A stretch of DNA of 64,000 bases from Aphelocoma coerulescens (taxonomy: Eukaryota; Chordata; Aves; Passeriformes; Corvidae). The notes beneath the pieces are model-generated. The model was not told the DNA's origin and searched no databases. It saw only the letters and a list, made by a program, of their open reading frames with translations. The stretch covers positions 2,052,501 through 2,116,500 of the forward strand of contig NW_027184085.1 of assembly GCF_041296385.1 (NCBI RefSeq), read 5' to 3'. Below, piece by piece: positions 25,073 to 38,442 of the stretch. The position numbers and the translations under genes are program-made. Position 1 is the first letter of the stretch. The number at the start of each line of letters is the position of its first letter.

Positions 25073-26320
25073 CCTGCTAAGGAACAGAAATGTATTTTTA
25101 AGAGCAAATTTACGCATGACATCTTGATATAATTAGTAAATCTTTTTATGGAGCTGCCCTGTAGCAAAAAATATCCCTGATACATTAAATTCACGTCCTT
25201 CTGCACACCTTTAGATCACCACCATGTCCCTACAGAGCAGAAAGGTGACAAGAGGGACAGTGACAGCATGGCTAGGGCAGATGGGAGTGGGCAGGGAAAA
25301 ACTCTGGCAGAATGAGGGCTGTGTTGTGTCACGATTACGATGGGAAGTGGATGGGCACGGGGGCTTTGCTAGACGTCAAGATCTTCCCCAGAAAGTGACA
25401 CATACCTCAGTGGGCAGAGATTTTGGGGAAGTTTGGCTATTCTTAGCGTCCCTCTCCCATCTCCTCCTCTGGATATGTGTGTCTCATCATGAGGCCCGCA
25501 CTCTCCACCACTCCAGTCACCATCTGTGAACCCTTCCCACAGTACTACCACCCAGACAAAATGTTTATGGTGTGTTTGCATTCAGAGGAAACTTCCCATG
25601 CATGTAAAAAAAGTCATCACCAGCACTTTCTTTATCCTTCCATTGCCCGAGGTCTAGCGGAGAACTTATTTTACAGTGAGTTATTTATGGCCTGACAGAA
25701 GCACCACTGACAATTTGAGATTCACAGCTCCAGCTCTGGGAAACAAGGCGGGTTTTTCTCAGAAAGTCTTCTAAAGGCACCAGCAGGAGACAAAACCATT
25801 TTTAAAACAGGATGGAGGGAAGCCCTCTCCTCCTCTATGGAACATTAACACTTGAGCTGTCTTTTCTGTATGTACTCAGTGAGGTTTCTGCCACCACCCT
25901 GAGCCACGGGGAGCTCATCAGGAGATCAAGTTCCAAAAAATCTCCAACTCTGATGACAGAGCTGGGTTTCTGTTGTACTGGGTGGGGTCTGAGGACATTA
26001 GGGCCCTCATTTCTCTCCCTCCTTCCTCCCCTCAGTCTGTCTCATCTATACAGGTGGCTTCACCTGCTTTAAGAAACTGTTTAAGTTGCTTAGGTGGGGA
26101 TTTTCACAGCACTGTGATTGGCAAACTCCAGTGCTGGGTTTGCCATTCCAACTGTTGGTCCTTTCTAACCCCTGGACAAAGGGAGTGCAAGCTTTAAATA
26201 TTGTGCTTTAACGAGCACAAAGACAACGTGCAGGAAGAGCCAAGCATCCCTGCAGATGTGGGTACTTTTGGAGTGAGAAGTGTAGGCACAGCAAACCTCT
26301 AGGAATTATAAAGCAGAGAT

Positions 26321-26488
26321 GGAATCCTAGAATGTGGGCTGGAAAGGCCTTAAAGATCCTCCATCTAGTTCTGACCTCCTGCCATAGGCAGGGACACCTT
26401 CCACTACCCCAGATTGCTCCAAGCCCCGTCCAGGCTGGCCTTGGACACTTCCAAGGACCCAGGGGCAGCCACAGCCTTTCCAGTGTCA
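26321..26488 (-). mobile_element. CR1 LINE 3' fragment near CTIF exon donor
   Basis: GGAATCCTAGAATGTGGGCT, GCCATAGGCAGGGACACC and GCTCCAAGCCCCGTCCAGGC identify a reverse-oriented CR1, ending at CCAGGGGCAGCCACAGCC. It lies 82 bp past the donor of the 26571-26726 exon and is in the same orientation as CTIF. Confidence 0.88.
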
Positions 26489-26570
26489 TCCATGGACCAT
26501 GGGCATCTCCACACAGCAACACAACAGCTTGTCCCACTGGTGGGGAAGGACAAAGTGGGAAGGCATTTAC

Positions 26571-26726
26571 CTCCCTGAGGCAGGTATAGATGGGGCAGAC
26601 GAGGACTCGGAAGGGCTCCCCGGTGCTGCTCCTCATGGTGCCGAAGACCTCGCAGAGGAAGGTGATGAACCCCAGCCAGCGCTCCACGTCCCGCTGCTGC
26701 AGCTCCTCCCGCATGGAGAAATCCTT
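26571..26726 (-). CDS. CTIF: CTIF exon: central MIF4G domain
   Basis: 156-bp exon, 52 codons, phase 0 at both ends. The acceptor TTGCAG ends at 26727 and the donor is GTAAATGCCT (26570 downward). The peptide opens KDFSMREELQQRDVERW and closes VLVCPIYTCLRE, with LGFITFLCEVFGTMRSSTGE between. This is the middle helical repeat of the MIF4G domain and is nearly identical to mammalian CTIF. It joins in frame to LNMLQ of the preceding exon and to LLQSQD of the micro-exon. A 3' CR1 fragment lies 82 bp beyond the donor. The exon sits between the two longest complete introns of the window (about 20.5 and 14.6 kb). Confidence 0.96.
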
Positions 26727-28912
26727 CTGCAAGAGGCACAGAGACAAGAGGCTGCATCAGCAACACCGCACCACCACGGGAGAGGCAACGGCTGTCTAGA
26801 GAGGGAATTAGGAGGAAACTGAAACTCGGGGCGGGGGGAGGACAGACAGACAGACTGACTCTTTAGTAACAGTGGGGAGATTACTCAATGCGTGCGGAGT
26901 GGCTGCAATTTCAACACAGCAAAGCCACCAGAAAGCAGGTACTGTAGAAACAGCACCAACTCCTGCAATAACTGCCAGAGCTTGCACTAGAGACGGTGTC
27001 CCCTGTGCCCCTGTCCCCCCTGACAGACACGGAGACTCTTTTCTGTATGCACCACCAGGACTGAATCAAGGCAGCAACAGAGAGGTTAAATAAAATGCAG
27101 AGGAAATGCTGGTGGCCGTGCTGGGCTTGGTGGTCCAGGTTGACCTGCCCAGCCCATTCATTCCAGTATCATCAGCAGACCCAGTGTCTGGCCAGGAGCA
27201 TCCTAATGGTCTGGCTGCTCTCTGGCGTCTCACAAAATAATGGCAGAGACTGGCTCCCTGCCCGACCAGAAGATCAGGGCAGCCTGGGCTTGGCATTAAA
27301 AGGTCACCCTGCGCCTGAGCTGATGGTTGCTATGACTAAGGATTATCCCAGTGACGTGATTTATGGATCAGCATCAGGAGGAAGCACACAGGGAGATAGC
27401 TGCCTCTCCATCATACCTCCAGCTCGGGTGAAAGAAGGGGTTTGTCCAAAAGCAGGGTAGGAAGAGGGATGTATGTAATGGAAGTGTATGGCAAAGAGCA
27501 CAAGGCAACACAGAAAAGCAAATAAAAACCTTTCTAGAGGATGGCACAGGGGGGTGCATCGTGCTCAGAGTCAAGAAGGTTTCCCTGGGCCCTAAGAGAT
27601 GCAGCAGAGGTTCTTGCATGACATCCCACACGACTTTGCTTGTCTGTCTCCATAGAGACCTTTTCTTGGTACTAAAGTTTAGTAGACACTAAGCAGGGGA
27701 ACACTGAAGAAGAAGAGGACAAGTTCGTTGTCCACACTGCTTGCTCCCAGTGCAGGTTGCACAACCTTTGAAATCCAGCAACTAAATAAATTACCTTCTA
27801 TCTTTTTCATCTCAGTTTATTCCTACTGCCTGAGACAAAGGGCTTTGCTGCTGCAAATGCTCTGACCTGCAGCTGCTCTCTGCAAAGCTGGGGAGATAAA
27901 AAAGCCACCACACCAAAGTTTGCTCTCTTGCCCTGGACAACACACAGGAGATCTTCCTTTTAGAACAAAGGAAAGTGAAGCAGCTGCTAAAGAAAGCCAG
28001 ACAAAAGCATGATGATTATTTTCAAGACACAACTGCATGCACAGAAGATCCAAGGCAGGAGCTATTTATATGTTTCACTACAAAAGGAAAAATAAAATAT
28101 GAATTTGCATATGCAGGAAAAAAGACTTGTAAAATAGCTGAGGCACTTATTAACCAAACAGCGATGACTAATTCCTCTCTACACCCATTTCCATAAGTCA
28201 GTTGCCCAACTGTGTCTGCGACTTCGAAGTCAACCTGCAGCCAAATCCTGCTGGTTCTCCCCAGACTCTCTGGGGGAGTTTGCAGAGTTCATCCTTTCAT
28301 TAACCAGCCAGTCCCTGGGCAGTAATGGAAGAGTTATTTGCCAGCTCAGGTTATCACCCCAGGGTTACTCAATTACTTGTCCTGGAGTTTTCAATTGATT
28401 TTTAATGCAAAAACGAAAGTCAAAGAGACATGATATCCTGATTACTGAGAAATTAAAAAAACAGGCAAGAGCATCCCATGCCCCTCCTCTGCCCCATCTA
28501 CCCATGTAGAGCACAAAAAACTCCCTAGGAACCCTGGAGCTTTTCTGGATTCCTCTGCATTTCCCGGCATTGTCTCATGCAGCAGCCCAGCCAGCTCCAG
28601 CCCCCAGCCCATCCTGACCCTCCCAGCCTGGATGCCCTTCAGCACCCTCTGTCCTGCCCAGACCTGGAAGCTCCACACTGATATACCTGGGGAGCTGTGC
28701 TGTATTTTGGGATCTCTGGGGCATGCTGCGAAATTCCTAGCAGCTTGGGATAACTGCACGGGCTCTGCAGTCCCAGATTACTGGGCAAGAATAAAAACCA
28801 CTTCAGGAAACTCTGCTCTTTCTTGTTCCTGCTTCAAACATGCCCTGCTCTGCACCCTTGCAAGAGAGAAAACTGACTCTTCAACATTTTCCTTTAAAAA
28901 TGGTTATCTTTT

Positions 28913-28987
28913 GTAAAAAAAACCCCATCAAACCAACCAACCCCCCAAAATTCCATAAACCAACCAGCAAACCAAACCAAACTCATC
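28913..28987. repeat. A/C-rich low-complexity stretch
   Basis: Imperfect AACC/CAAA repeats (AACCAACCAACCCCCCAAAA, CCAGCAAACCAAACCAAACT); purine/pyrimidine composition only, no gene. Confidence 0.75.
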
Positions 28988-31900
28988 AGGCCTGGGATGG
29001 AGCCAGGCAGGAAAGGATTCCACCACACATCACCCTCCTTTTTTCATCCTGTGGCACCTGGTGGGTGATGCAGAGACATCAATGAACACTGCCCCACCTT
29101 TGCAGCTGTAAGAAGATCCTTGTAAAAAGAAAAGGGTCTGAGGTTCCCTCTCCTCCAGTCACAGGAAAGCTTGTGCAGACTTTGAGGGACCCCCCACGAA
29201 GGATGGGAGAGGGGGATGGAATATAGGATGGATGCAGAAGGCCCCGCGAACATTTCCACCCAGAATGCGATGCCACAGAGGGAACAATTTTGTTCCATTT
29301 TCAGACTCAGCTTGGGCCAAACTTTGCAAAAGGAGGTGATTTGCACATATTCTGCAAAAGGAGGGGAGTGACACTGATTCCTCTGACAAAGCAGGAAGAG
29401 CATCTCGCCAGTGGGAGGAAATTTTCTGGACCACGCTTGCCTACAGGCCAGAGCTGGGATTGGCAGGAACCTCCATGGCAGCTGGACTTGGCATGCCAGG
29501 GGTATCCTGAAGCATCCTGAGAAACCCATCTGCCTCAGGATGGTGCTACACCAGTGTCTCAGCATGCTCCAGGAAGGTGGTCCAGGGAGCTCTGTGCTTA
29601 AATTTGGCCTTCAGAGAGCAGGTTTGACCCGTACCACGGTGTGCACTGAGTGCCACCCATGCAGAGGTGTTCCATCTGCCTTGGGGTGTTTGAGGAGACC
29701 ACTGCCGTCACCGAGGCTCAGCTGGGTTGTTTGATTAATGGAGTTACACGTGTGACTCACCTGCTGCAGGCCAGCCATGCCCACAGCAGGCCCTGCGACC
29801 CTTTGAGAACACGGAGAGCAGCTCCAAAGGCTGTGCAACCCAAACGGATGAGCCAGAGCCAGCACGTGGGAGAGGTGAGGAGCCGGCCGGCAGAGAACAA
29901 ACCCCACGTCCTGTGTGCCCGGGGCACATCCGATGGAGCCGTGCCCTGACCCACAGACCTCCACACACCGATGACGAGCCTTGAGGGGGCTGAAAAGCTC
30001 TGGAACCAGACAGCCGGGTCACTGCCCTGCCCATTGAACTTTATTTGCTCTGGAAATGCCTCACGGAGTTATATAAAAATAACCTGTGGATTGGCTTGCC
30101 CCATGCTTAGGTGGTGATGTCAGAGCAGTAAGCAAATTATCTTTCATCAGTTTGGCTGTGTTTTTAAACACAAATTGTATTACTAATTTGGGGGTGCTCT
30201 GGCCTGTAGATAATCTGGGTGTGTTTACTGGATGACCTTCCTTCAGTGCCTATAGTTTAAAATAAAACGTATTTATACCAGGTAGCAGGGTTGGCCTCCC
30301 TTCTCTGCCTGGTTTGGGAGAAGAATTCATTGGGAAACCATGTGGCAAGTGGGGGGATGCCAAGGGGACCTCTAAAGAGCTCTCATACAGGACAAGTTTG
30401 GGGCATAAATCTGAAGGCTAAGCACGTTCATCGTGTTGGGCCTCACCATGTGCGATGGGTAGGTCAGGGTGGCCTGTGTTCACACATCACAGAGATGGCC
30501 CAGGGCTCAGCAAAACCTCTGACATCCTCTGTGGGATCCTTTGTAAGCTTGCCTGAAGCTCCTGCCAGCAATGGAAATTCAAAATGCCCCATCCTGGGGG
30601 TGTCCACTCTTGCAGTCCAGTGAAAGCCCACTCCCCATCCCAGTGTAGATGCAGTTCATGCAACACCGGCTCATGACAGGGGACATGAGACCGTTCCAAG
30701 ACTAGGAGCAAGCTAGAAGAGCCAAGAAGAATGGCCACTCTGTGGGAGAGCAGGCAAATCCATCCTCTAACATTTTTGGTGGGCAGCAGAGTCAGGTGGG
30801 ATGAGAAGCAGCATTCTGCCATCAGATCTAAGCCCTCACTCCAGCTCAGACAGCTGCAGCTGAAAATTCTTCCCTTGGGAGTTTGCCACACTTTTTTAAA
30901 GACAAGTTCCAAATAACTTTTCCCCAGATCTGGGCCCACCGACCCATAGCTGACTCTGGCAGCAGCAAGTTCGAGGGCAAAAGTTTAGTGAGGGATAAAA
31001 ATGAGGGTTAATTTAAGCATCGCCACCTTCTGATAGAAAAAAAAAGAGGCACATTTGGGCTTGTTGCTCTGTGAACACAGGGTTCTTCCTCTGGCAGCTC
31101 TGCTGTTTACTCAGTCATTGTCAAGGAGGCAGGAAATACTGAGTCAGAAATACTGCACAAAAAGAAATATATGATGCTTAGATATCCGTGCTAAGAGCTA
31201 TATAAAAAGCTGAGATAGGCTGTGCTAAATAGTTGATCTTACTGGCAATGTTCTGTGAAACCCTAAATGGCTGTTGGGAAAGGGCCGAGACAAATCCAAT
31301 GGGTTGGAGAAGGGAGCTGGTGGGCAGAGGTTGGACAGCATCTGTCCCTTACTGCTGTCCTGGAGAAGCACAAACCTTCCTAGAAAGGGCTCCATAAATC
31401 ACATTTTGCATAATTAACATCACTGCATTATTCCCCGCTTAGAATTTAAATACTACGTGTCTTTATGTCCTGGCTTGCAGGACACTCTGGTGTGCAGCTT
31501 TGCTTCCTGAGAGTATAGACCTGTGAGATGAGTGGTTTGCATTCAGGAGCAGCTCAGGAGGTGCTGGACAAACCTGTGACAGCACCAGGGAGGGATCAAA
31601 CACCTCTGCCCATGGATATATGGGGTCTCACTGAGCTCCTCGGTACCACCCACAGCTACACTGAGAATGTCTCGCTTCATGGACAACACTACAAAAACAC
31701 CTCTGCTGGAGGTGGTGGGACATGAAGTGGGACCATCAGCTCTTCCATGGGCTCTGCTCTTCCTCCAGCCAGCCACTCCTGGCCTCTCTGCCTGCACCCA
31801 AGGACAGAACCCCATGGAGATCCCACCACACCGTCCCTGCCCACGCTACTGCCAGCACGGAGACAAGACAGAGCAGAGTAAGGTGACGACAGAAAACCTG

Positions 31901-32514
31901 CTTTGAGCCTACAGCTCCCACGCAGAACCTGGAGAACAGCAGCACAGGAGACTGAGGTTTATTTCCAGCCCTGTGTGGGCTGCCATCACCTCTGTACCCT
32001 GATTTCCCATCCGGCAACAAACGGGAATGATTTGCTCATCTTCCTCTGCGAAGTGCTCTGGGGCGTGTGACCCAGACATGCGAATCATGGCAATTATTAT
32101 GACTGCAACAAAGGAGCTATTGACATTTAAAGCAGCTAAAGCTTTTAAATTACAGATGACACCCTGTGCCCAGCCTTGCAGAGGTCCTGGCTTCACCCAG
32201 CCATGAGGCATTTCACTCCCACAGGCTTTCAGCACGTCGTTTCCTCCATGCTGGAGCTGCACCATTTGAACATCTTCTCAGGATGTTTTGGCCATTTTGG
32301 GAAAAGCAGGGAATCCTACCAGTGGCCTTCAGTGTGGATCTGACTTTATGATGGCCACAGTTCTGTGAACTGTTTCAATCACAGAGGGCTCCAAAATGCA
32401 CCAGATGGTGAAGGTCCAGGCTACCAGGACTGTGACCACCACCCCACAGACACCTACCACACATCATTCCCCCACCAGATGATTTGTAACTTGCCTTAGA
32501 TGTCACTGACCAAC

Positions 32515-32655
32515 TCACAGAATCACAGGATGTCTGGGTTGGAAGGGATCTTACAACTCATCTCGTTTTATCCCCTGCCATGGGCAGGGACACCTTCCAC
32601 TATCCCAGGGTGCTCCAAGCCCCATCCAACCTGCCTTGAACAATTCCAGGGATAT
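32515..32655 (-). mobile_element. CR1 LINE 3' fragment
   Basis: TCACAGAATCACAGGATGTC, TGGGTTGGAAGGGATC, CCTGCCATGGGCAGGGACAC, GCTCCAAGCCCCATCCAACC. Confidence 0.9.
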
Positions 32656-35100
32656 GGAATTCTTCCACATTGGCAAGAACAACTCAAAGATTCTGCATCC
32701 ATGAGGCAGACACAGTGCTTACTCCTCTCAGAAGGATTTGGGCATGAAGGGAAAGTAAGGTCAGAAAACTCCTGGTTTTTCTAAAGCAGGGGCTAAACAA
32801 ACTCCCAGGACAAGAAACATAATCAATTTTACATTCCCAGGTTTGGGTAACTGAGGCAGCTGATGACCAGAGCCAACAGTAGCTGTGGATACTTCCCATG
32901 TCTACAAACACCCTGAGGTGACCAGGCGAGTGGTCACTTGAACCTCCTGCCTCCTGGTCTCACCCGACCTCTCTCCATCTGGCTCCAAATCTGGGATCAG
33001 CAGCAATAAACCACCCAATGTGGATGTCTCATGGCTTCAGACAGCAATGCCTGTCAGGTCCTTGAAGGGCTGCAGAGGTGAGAGCAGTTAATTATTGATT
33101 TAGAGGTTTAAATCACCCTGGTGGGAGCATAATGATGGATGTGGTGACAAAAGTTTTGCTGCTAACCTCGCAGCTGCTAGAGATCTCGGAGCACTGTCTG
33201 GGTGGAAGCTCTGAGAGGACCAGGAGGGTGGATTCAGTAGCCTGGTCTGCACACAAACAACAGCAATCACCATTTTGTCCTGGATGTTTGCCAGTGCCTC
33301 CTCCAGCACCACCCAGGTGACAGAGCTGCCTTCTTTGTCACTTAATTTTTATTGCTGTCCTTCCTATCTCACACCTTTCTGGGTTCCCAAACATGTGCCA
33401 GGGTGTCAGCTCAGCTGGGTAACAGCAATTTATCATCACCTTAAAGACTTGTTATCCCACGGAACCCAGACACAGCAACACACCATCAGCCAGACGTTGC
33501 AGCGAGCAAGGGACAGACCCGCCATCTGCAGGACACACAGACACGGGGAGCTACTCACACGTCTGAGACTCACAAACCAGTCTCTCAGTTCCACGGAGAG
33601 GGGCTGGAGGGGAGACAAGGGACCACAGAGAAACACAAATTGATTTCCTTGCTGGGTTGCCAGCAGAGCAGCCAGGACACCCGTTTGACCCAGCCCTGCA
33701 GACACCCCATGTAACGCCCAGAGGAGGCCGCTCCCCCTCGGCAGCCTTGCTCTTCTGCAGCAGTGCAGGAGATCCTGGCTATATTCATTTTATTCCTGCA
33801 CTTTCCAGTACAGTGGGAATCTTGAGGCAGTGATGTGCCCTTTGCCTTTATGAGCATGCACAGGAAACCTTGGGCTACCTTTGGAATTTCGGAGACACTG
33901 AGAGTCCTCCCCCTGAAACAAAGAATCCATGCCCTCTAGAGCATCCCATCCCTAGGCCAGCAATCCCCTCCTAGCTACATGGAGATGTTAGGAAGAGAGA
34001 GGATCAAGCACAGCAAATCCCTGCTCATCCCAGCACTCACAGCAGTGCTGATACCCCCACTCCATAGAAAATTAATATAAATCTCCCATCCCATGGGCTG
34101 CATTCCTCATAGCACAAGCTCAGTGTAAAAGCATAATGGTCTCAAGAAATATCACAAAAACCTATTTTTGGGCTCCTTCATATGAGTGTAGATGGTTTGG
34201 CAGGCAGTTTGCAAACCCTTCTCTGCAATGCAGCAGGGTCTGAACCCCAGCACCATCCCCAAATCTGTTCAGAGACCACTTCTGTGCCTGAGAAAATGCT
34301 CATCCCACTCCCAACACCAGGTTGAGGTGATGACTGGGACTCCAATTGTGGCTGAGAGATGCATCCTGCTTTCAAATGCCATGTCTGGAGATGCCCAGCC
34401 TTGCAGCCCAGTAGGATGCAGCAGTGACCAGCTGGATTTTGCCAGCAGGATGCATTCTTATTTTAAATTCTGCACATGCGATGTGTCCTCTCTAAGGTGG
34501 ACATGAAAAGGCATCTATGGGGACAGGCCAAATTTGGAAAGAGGGATATAAGAGGAGGAAAACTGACCGTGGAGGCAGGTGCTCCTTTGTCCAGGCACCA
34601 GGGCTGGAGGAATTCCACTGGCACTGGAAATGAAGCTGTGTCCATTGAAAGGCCAGCTTGCTTGTGAATGAATGAAACCGGGCAGGGAAAGGCAGGCAAC
34701 TAATCCTGTTTGACATCAGGAGCTTTACTGCACAGGCACTCCTGGCTCACATCAGTTTGGTCCACGAAGGGATTTTCCGGAGTGCCTGGTAGCTGGCAGC
34801 AGGATGTTCTCCTGTGGGATGCTAAGACCCTCCTAGGAAGTGCCCTCTTGCTGGTGTTCACCATGAGGTGGGACTGGGACCACTCATCTGCTGAGCTGGG
34901 CAAGATACTGAGGCTTGGCCCCTGCTTCTCTGCAAGCCAGGACCGATGGATGAATGAGGCCTCAGGGGCTTCTCACATCCCCAAAACTTGTCCCTGAAGT
35001 GGAAGCCCCCGAGCTGGGTAGCACAGGAGAGCAGACAACCTTTGGATGGACATCAGTGCACAGAGGTGGCTATAAAGAAGTCCAAGGGGCATGAGATATT

Positions 35101-35580
35101 ATAGAATCAGGTGCTGGAAAGGACTTTCAAAGGTTATCTAGTTCCAACCCATCTGCCACCTTCCACTATCCCACGTTGCTCAGAGCCCTGTCCAACCCAG
35201 CCTTGGACACTTCCAGGGATCCAGGGGCAGCCACAGCTGCTCTGGGCACCCTGTGCCAGGGCCTCCCCACCCTCACAGACAGCAATTCCTTCCCAATATC
35301 CCATCCATCCCTGCCCTCTGGCACTGGGAAGCCATTCCCTGTGTCCTGTCCCTGCATGCCTTGTCCCAAGTCCCTCTGCAGCTCTCCTGGAGCCCCTTTA
35401 GGCCCTGCCAGGGGCTCTGAGCTCTCCCTGGAGCCTTCTCTTGTGCAGCTGAGCACCCCCAGCTGTCCCAGGCTGGCTGCAGAGCAGAGGGGCTCCAGCC
35501 CTGGGAACATCCTCCCCTGGACCCGTTCTAACAGGTTCATGTCTTTCCTGAACTGGAGAACTCCAGAGCTCCATATGGGC
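35101..35580 (-). mobile_element. CR1 LINE 3' fragment, ~480 bp
   Basis: Reverse-oriented CR1 with a damaged tail end (ATAGAATCAGGTGCTGGAAA) lacking the usual CCATGGGCAGGGA block, then CCAGGGGCAGCCACAGCTGC and a long stretch nearly identical to the plus-strand copy at 11397-11682. Confidence 0.92.
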
Positions 35581-36687
35581 CAGAGTTCTTGGCTGTCTCC
35601 TTGAAAAGAAAGCAAAAAAAAAACCTGCAAAGATGGACGCACAAAAACTCGGTGGGTGGGAGAGCACGGGGGGTCCTGCAGGCAGCTGGCCAGATCCATC
35701 GTGGGATGGGTCTTCCTTTCATCTGCCCCGGGACTGAACCGTGCGGATGATCAAGGAACCGGAGGAGTTAACAGACTCCCAGCCAGAGATATTCGTGGCA
35801 CCCAGAGTTCGTGTAAAGTTTCATACCGGGACCCTTTACTAAATTCTTTCGGTCATGGGAGAGAAAACACTGCAACTGTTTAGTCTGCAGGGAGGTGGTG
35901 GCTCTGGCCCAGCACTCAGCATTGCTGAGCAAACACGCTGGAGAGCAAAGGGGCTGTCACCCTTCTTATCTCCTCCGTCTGCTTTTCACCATGTCTCTCC
36001 CACCACCAGGCACCTGATGGGCATCGTGTACCGGTGCTGGATCTCCTTGCAGGAAATGCAGCTCTGGGATGGGGGGGAACAAGCCACCACTTGAAAATCG
36101 AGACCTGGAGGTGAAGTGCCAGTCTGCTAAAAAAATGTTATTTACACAAAGGAGCTCAGAAAATCTTTCTCAGAGGCCAACACTTACAAATTCTACGTAG
36201 CCAGGGAGCTTTTGCTGTAAGAAATGTTATATTTGGCTGGTGGATTTTTTCTTTTACGGGATGTGAAAGATGCATTAATATTTTTTGCTTATCCCCTGAG
36301 CATGCAGGTATGGAGCACCCTACAATGACTCCAAAGCTGCCTGTCCATCCTGGGAAAGCTTAGATTACAGAAGGGTGATGCAGAAAACAACATCAAGGTG
36401 CAAAAGCCCTCAATTGCTCCATCCTTTGTATCTCTGAAGGGATGCCCATGATTGCCATGGTGTATTTTGCCTCATGTTGGCAGACTGTGAGCATCACCCT
36501 GTAAGACCCCTGGATGGCATGGGCTGGAATATTAAAGAGATTCATGGAAACACACCTTGCTCTTATGAACAAAGCAGAAACAGAAAGAGTTTTGTTTTTC
36601 CAGCCTGACACTGCCTCCTTAGCTGATGGACACTGCACTCGCTGTCCTCATTTTCAGTTCCTGCTGCTCCTGGACTGGAAGTATTAT

Positions 36688-36815
36688 CACAGAATCACAG
36701 AATGGCTTGGGTTGGGAGGGGTCTTAAAAATCATCTAATTCCAACCTTCCTGCCATGGGCAGGGACACCGTCCACTAGACCAGGTTGCTCCAAACCCTGT
36801 CCAGCCTGGCTTTAT
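36688..36815 (-). mobile_element. CR1 LINE 3' fragment
   Basis: TCACAGAATCACAGAATGGC, TTGGGTTGGGAGGGGTC, CTGCCATGGGCAGGGACACC, then truncated after CTGTCCAGCCTGGC. Confidence 0.9.
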
Positions 36816-38404
36816 CACTGGGTTTGGATTCCCAGCACTGCCAGAGATGCTTATTTTAACCCCTCTAATAAAAAAAAAAAATATTTAGAGCAATAGTAAT
36901 TTAAAAACAATGAAGCAAGAAAAGTGGAGGAATTTATCACTGGGAGGGGAAAAGGAAGCACTGTTTTGGGATGCTCAGTGAGGAAGGAGAGCACAGGGGG
37001 GACACCCCATGGTTGGCAGCACTGCTGATGAGACCAGAGGATGTGTCAAGGTAGGGCAGCATCCTCCAGCCAAGCATTGTTTGCTCCTGTCCCCAAGACT
37101 TCGATTCTGTGTTTTGCATCAGCATCAGGCCTGGCAAGCTGACAGGGACCTGAAATAATTCTCAAGCCTCATTCCACACCCCTCAAGCGTCCTCTGGCTC
37201 CTCTGCTCCCAGGACCCACCAAAGCCACCTCCCACTGTAATTTTGCTTACGTGTGTGCAGCAGGAAAAGATGGGGAGTGCCAAACCATCCCCACAGGGGA
37301 AGGAAAGGGGATGTGGATTTTGTGAAAGCATTGATTCTCCAGTTCCAGATTCTGACATAGCTACACACCAGAACACCCACCAATGAAAAACCCCTGAGCC
37401 TAAGTGTGCTTGGGGGATGCTGAGGGTGCTCAAGCTGCAGGTCCCACGGGACCATCCCTCCGGGATCCACCACAGCAGTCGGGTTCACTTGGCTGGGAAC
37501 TGAATCTGGTTCAGAAACTCGTGACCCAGTTAGAAAATCTTAAGAGATTTCCTGCTGGAGAGCACAAGAGCATCCTCTGCATGCTACAGGCCAATGTCCA
37601 AGTAAAGCCAGGGATGGGCAAAGCACATGTGCTTTAAGCACATGTTCTCTCATCTTCCCCCTTTCCCAGGGCAGAAAAAGAGGTGCTTCCCTCTCCAATA
37701 TCCTTCTACCCAAACCCCATGCTGGCACACGCATCTGCCCTGGCCTTGGAACAGGAGGTAATGTCCCTGGCACTTGCTTCTCCAGGGTGCTCCTGTGTCA
37801 GCAGGATGCTTCATTCCCTGACAAAATCAGCGGGGAGGGTGGGGTGGGGTTTGTGGAACGGGTGCCAGGCAGGGTGATGCATCACGGGGTCCTGATGAGC
37901 CTCCAAAACTCCCGAGCCCAGGTGAGGTGAAGGGAATCAGCTAAGTGCAGGGCTGGGCACAGCAGCTTGTCTGCGAGTATAGGGAGCAGGGATCATCCAA
38001 CTCTGCAGCATCCCAAAATCCACACCTTAGGGGTGGCTGCAGCAGCCTGAGCTGGACTGGGGCTGGAGCAGGCAGGAGCAGATGGTCTGCGAGGAGGGTG
38101 CCTCGGGCCAGCTGAGCCCCCAGGCTGACAGGAACACACTCCCACGTGCTGTGGGTTTGAGCATTTTGGGAGCAAACGAGAGATTAGGAGCTGACGCCAG
38201 TTCAGCCCCATCTGGAGGGGTCTCAGCACTGAAATGTCTCCCTGCCTTTCCTCACCTCTCATCAATGGATAAATGGATTTTGAGGCTCTTTTTTTTTTCC
38301 ATTTCTGCTGTTTCTACCAGGACCCCCAGCATCCTCACCCACCAACAATGTCTGGGGGCACCCAGGAGCCCACCCCAGCAGGAGGCTGCTGCCTGGCTCT
38401 GTCC

Positions 38405-38442
38405 CAGGGCTGCAGGCAGGATGCAGGCAGGCTGCAGGCAGG
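38405..38442. repeat. Short GC-rich tandem repeat, ~11-bp unit
   Basis: About three units of the type TGCAGGCAGGC/A in tandem, next to a CAG-rich segment. Confidence 0.75.

Larger units (their letters stand above)
12004..26570 (-). other. CTIF intron (14.6 kb)
   Basis: Phase 0 intron. 12004-16919 holds a TCC repeat, a degenerate minisatellite (14108-14320), an AT-rich block with a perfect MEF2-type site (15077-15086) and no CR1. 16920-17242 is a CR1. 17243-21459 is mostly unique with a CpG-containing patch (19150-19460) and a pyrimidine-rich stretch (19870-20150). 21460-26320 holds a decayed CR1 reverse-transcriptase remnant, one CR1 tail (24967), a pyrimidine-rich run near 23860-24000 and a purine-rich run at 24165-24215. 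No embedded gene seen. Confidence 0.85.
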
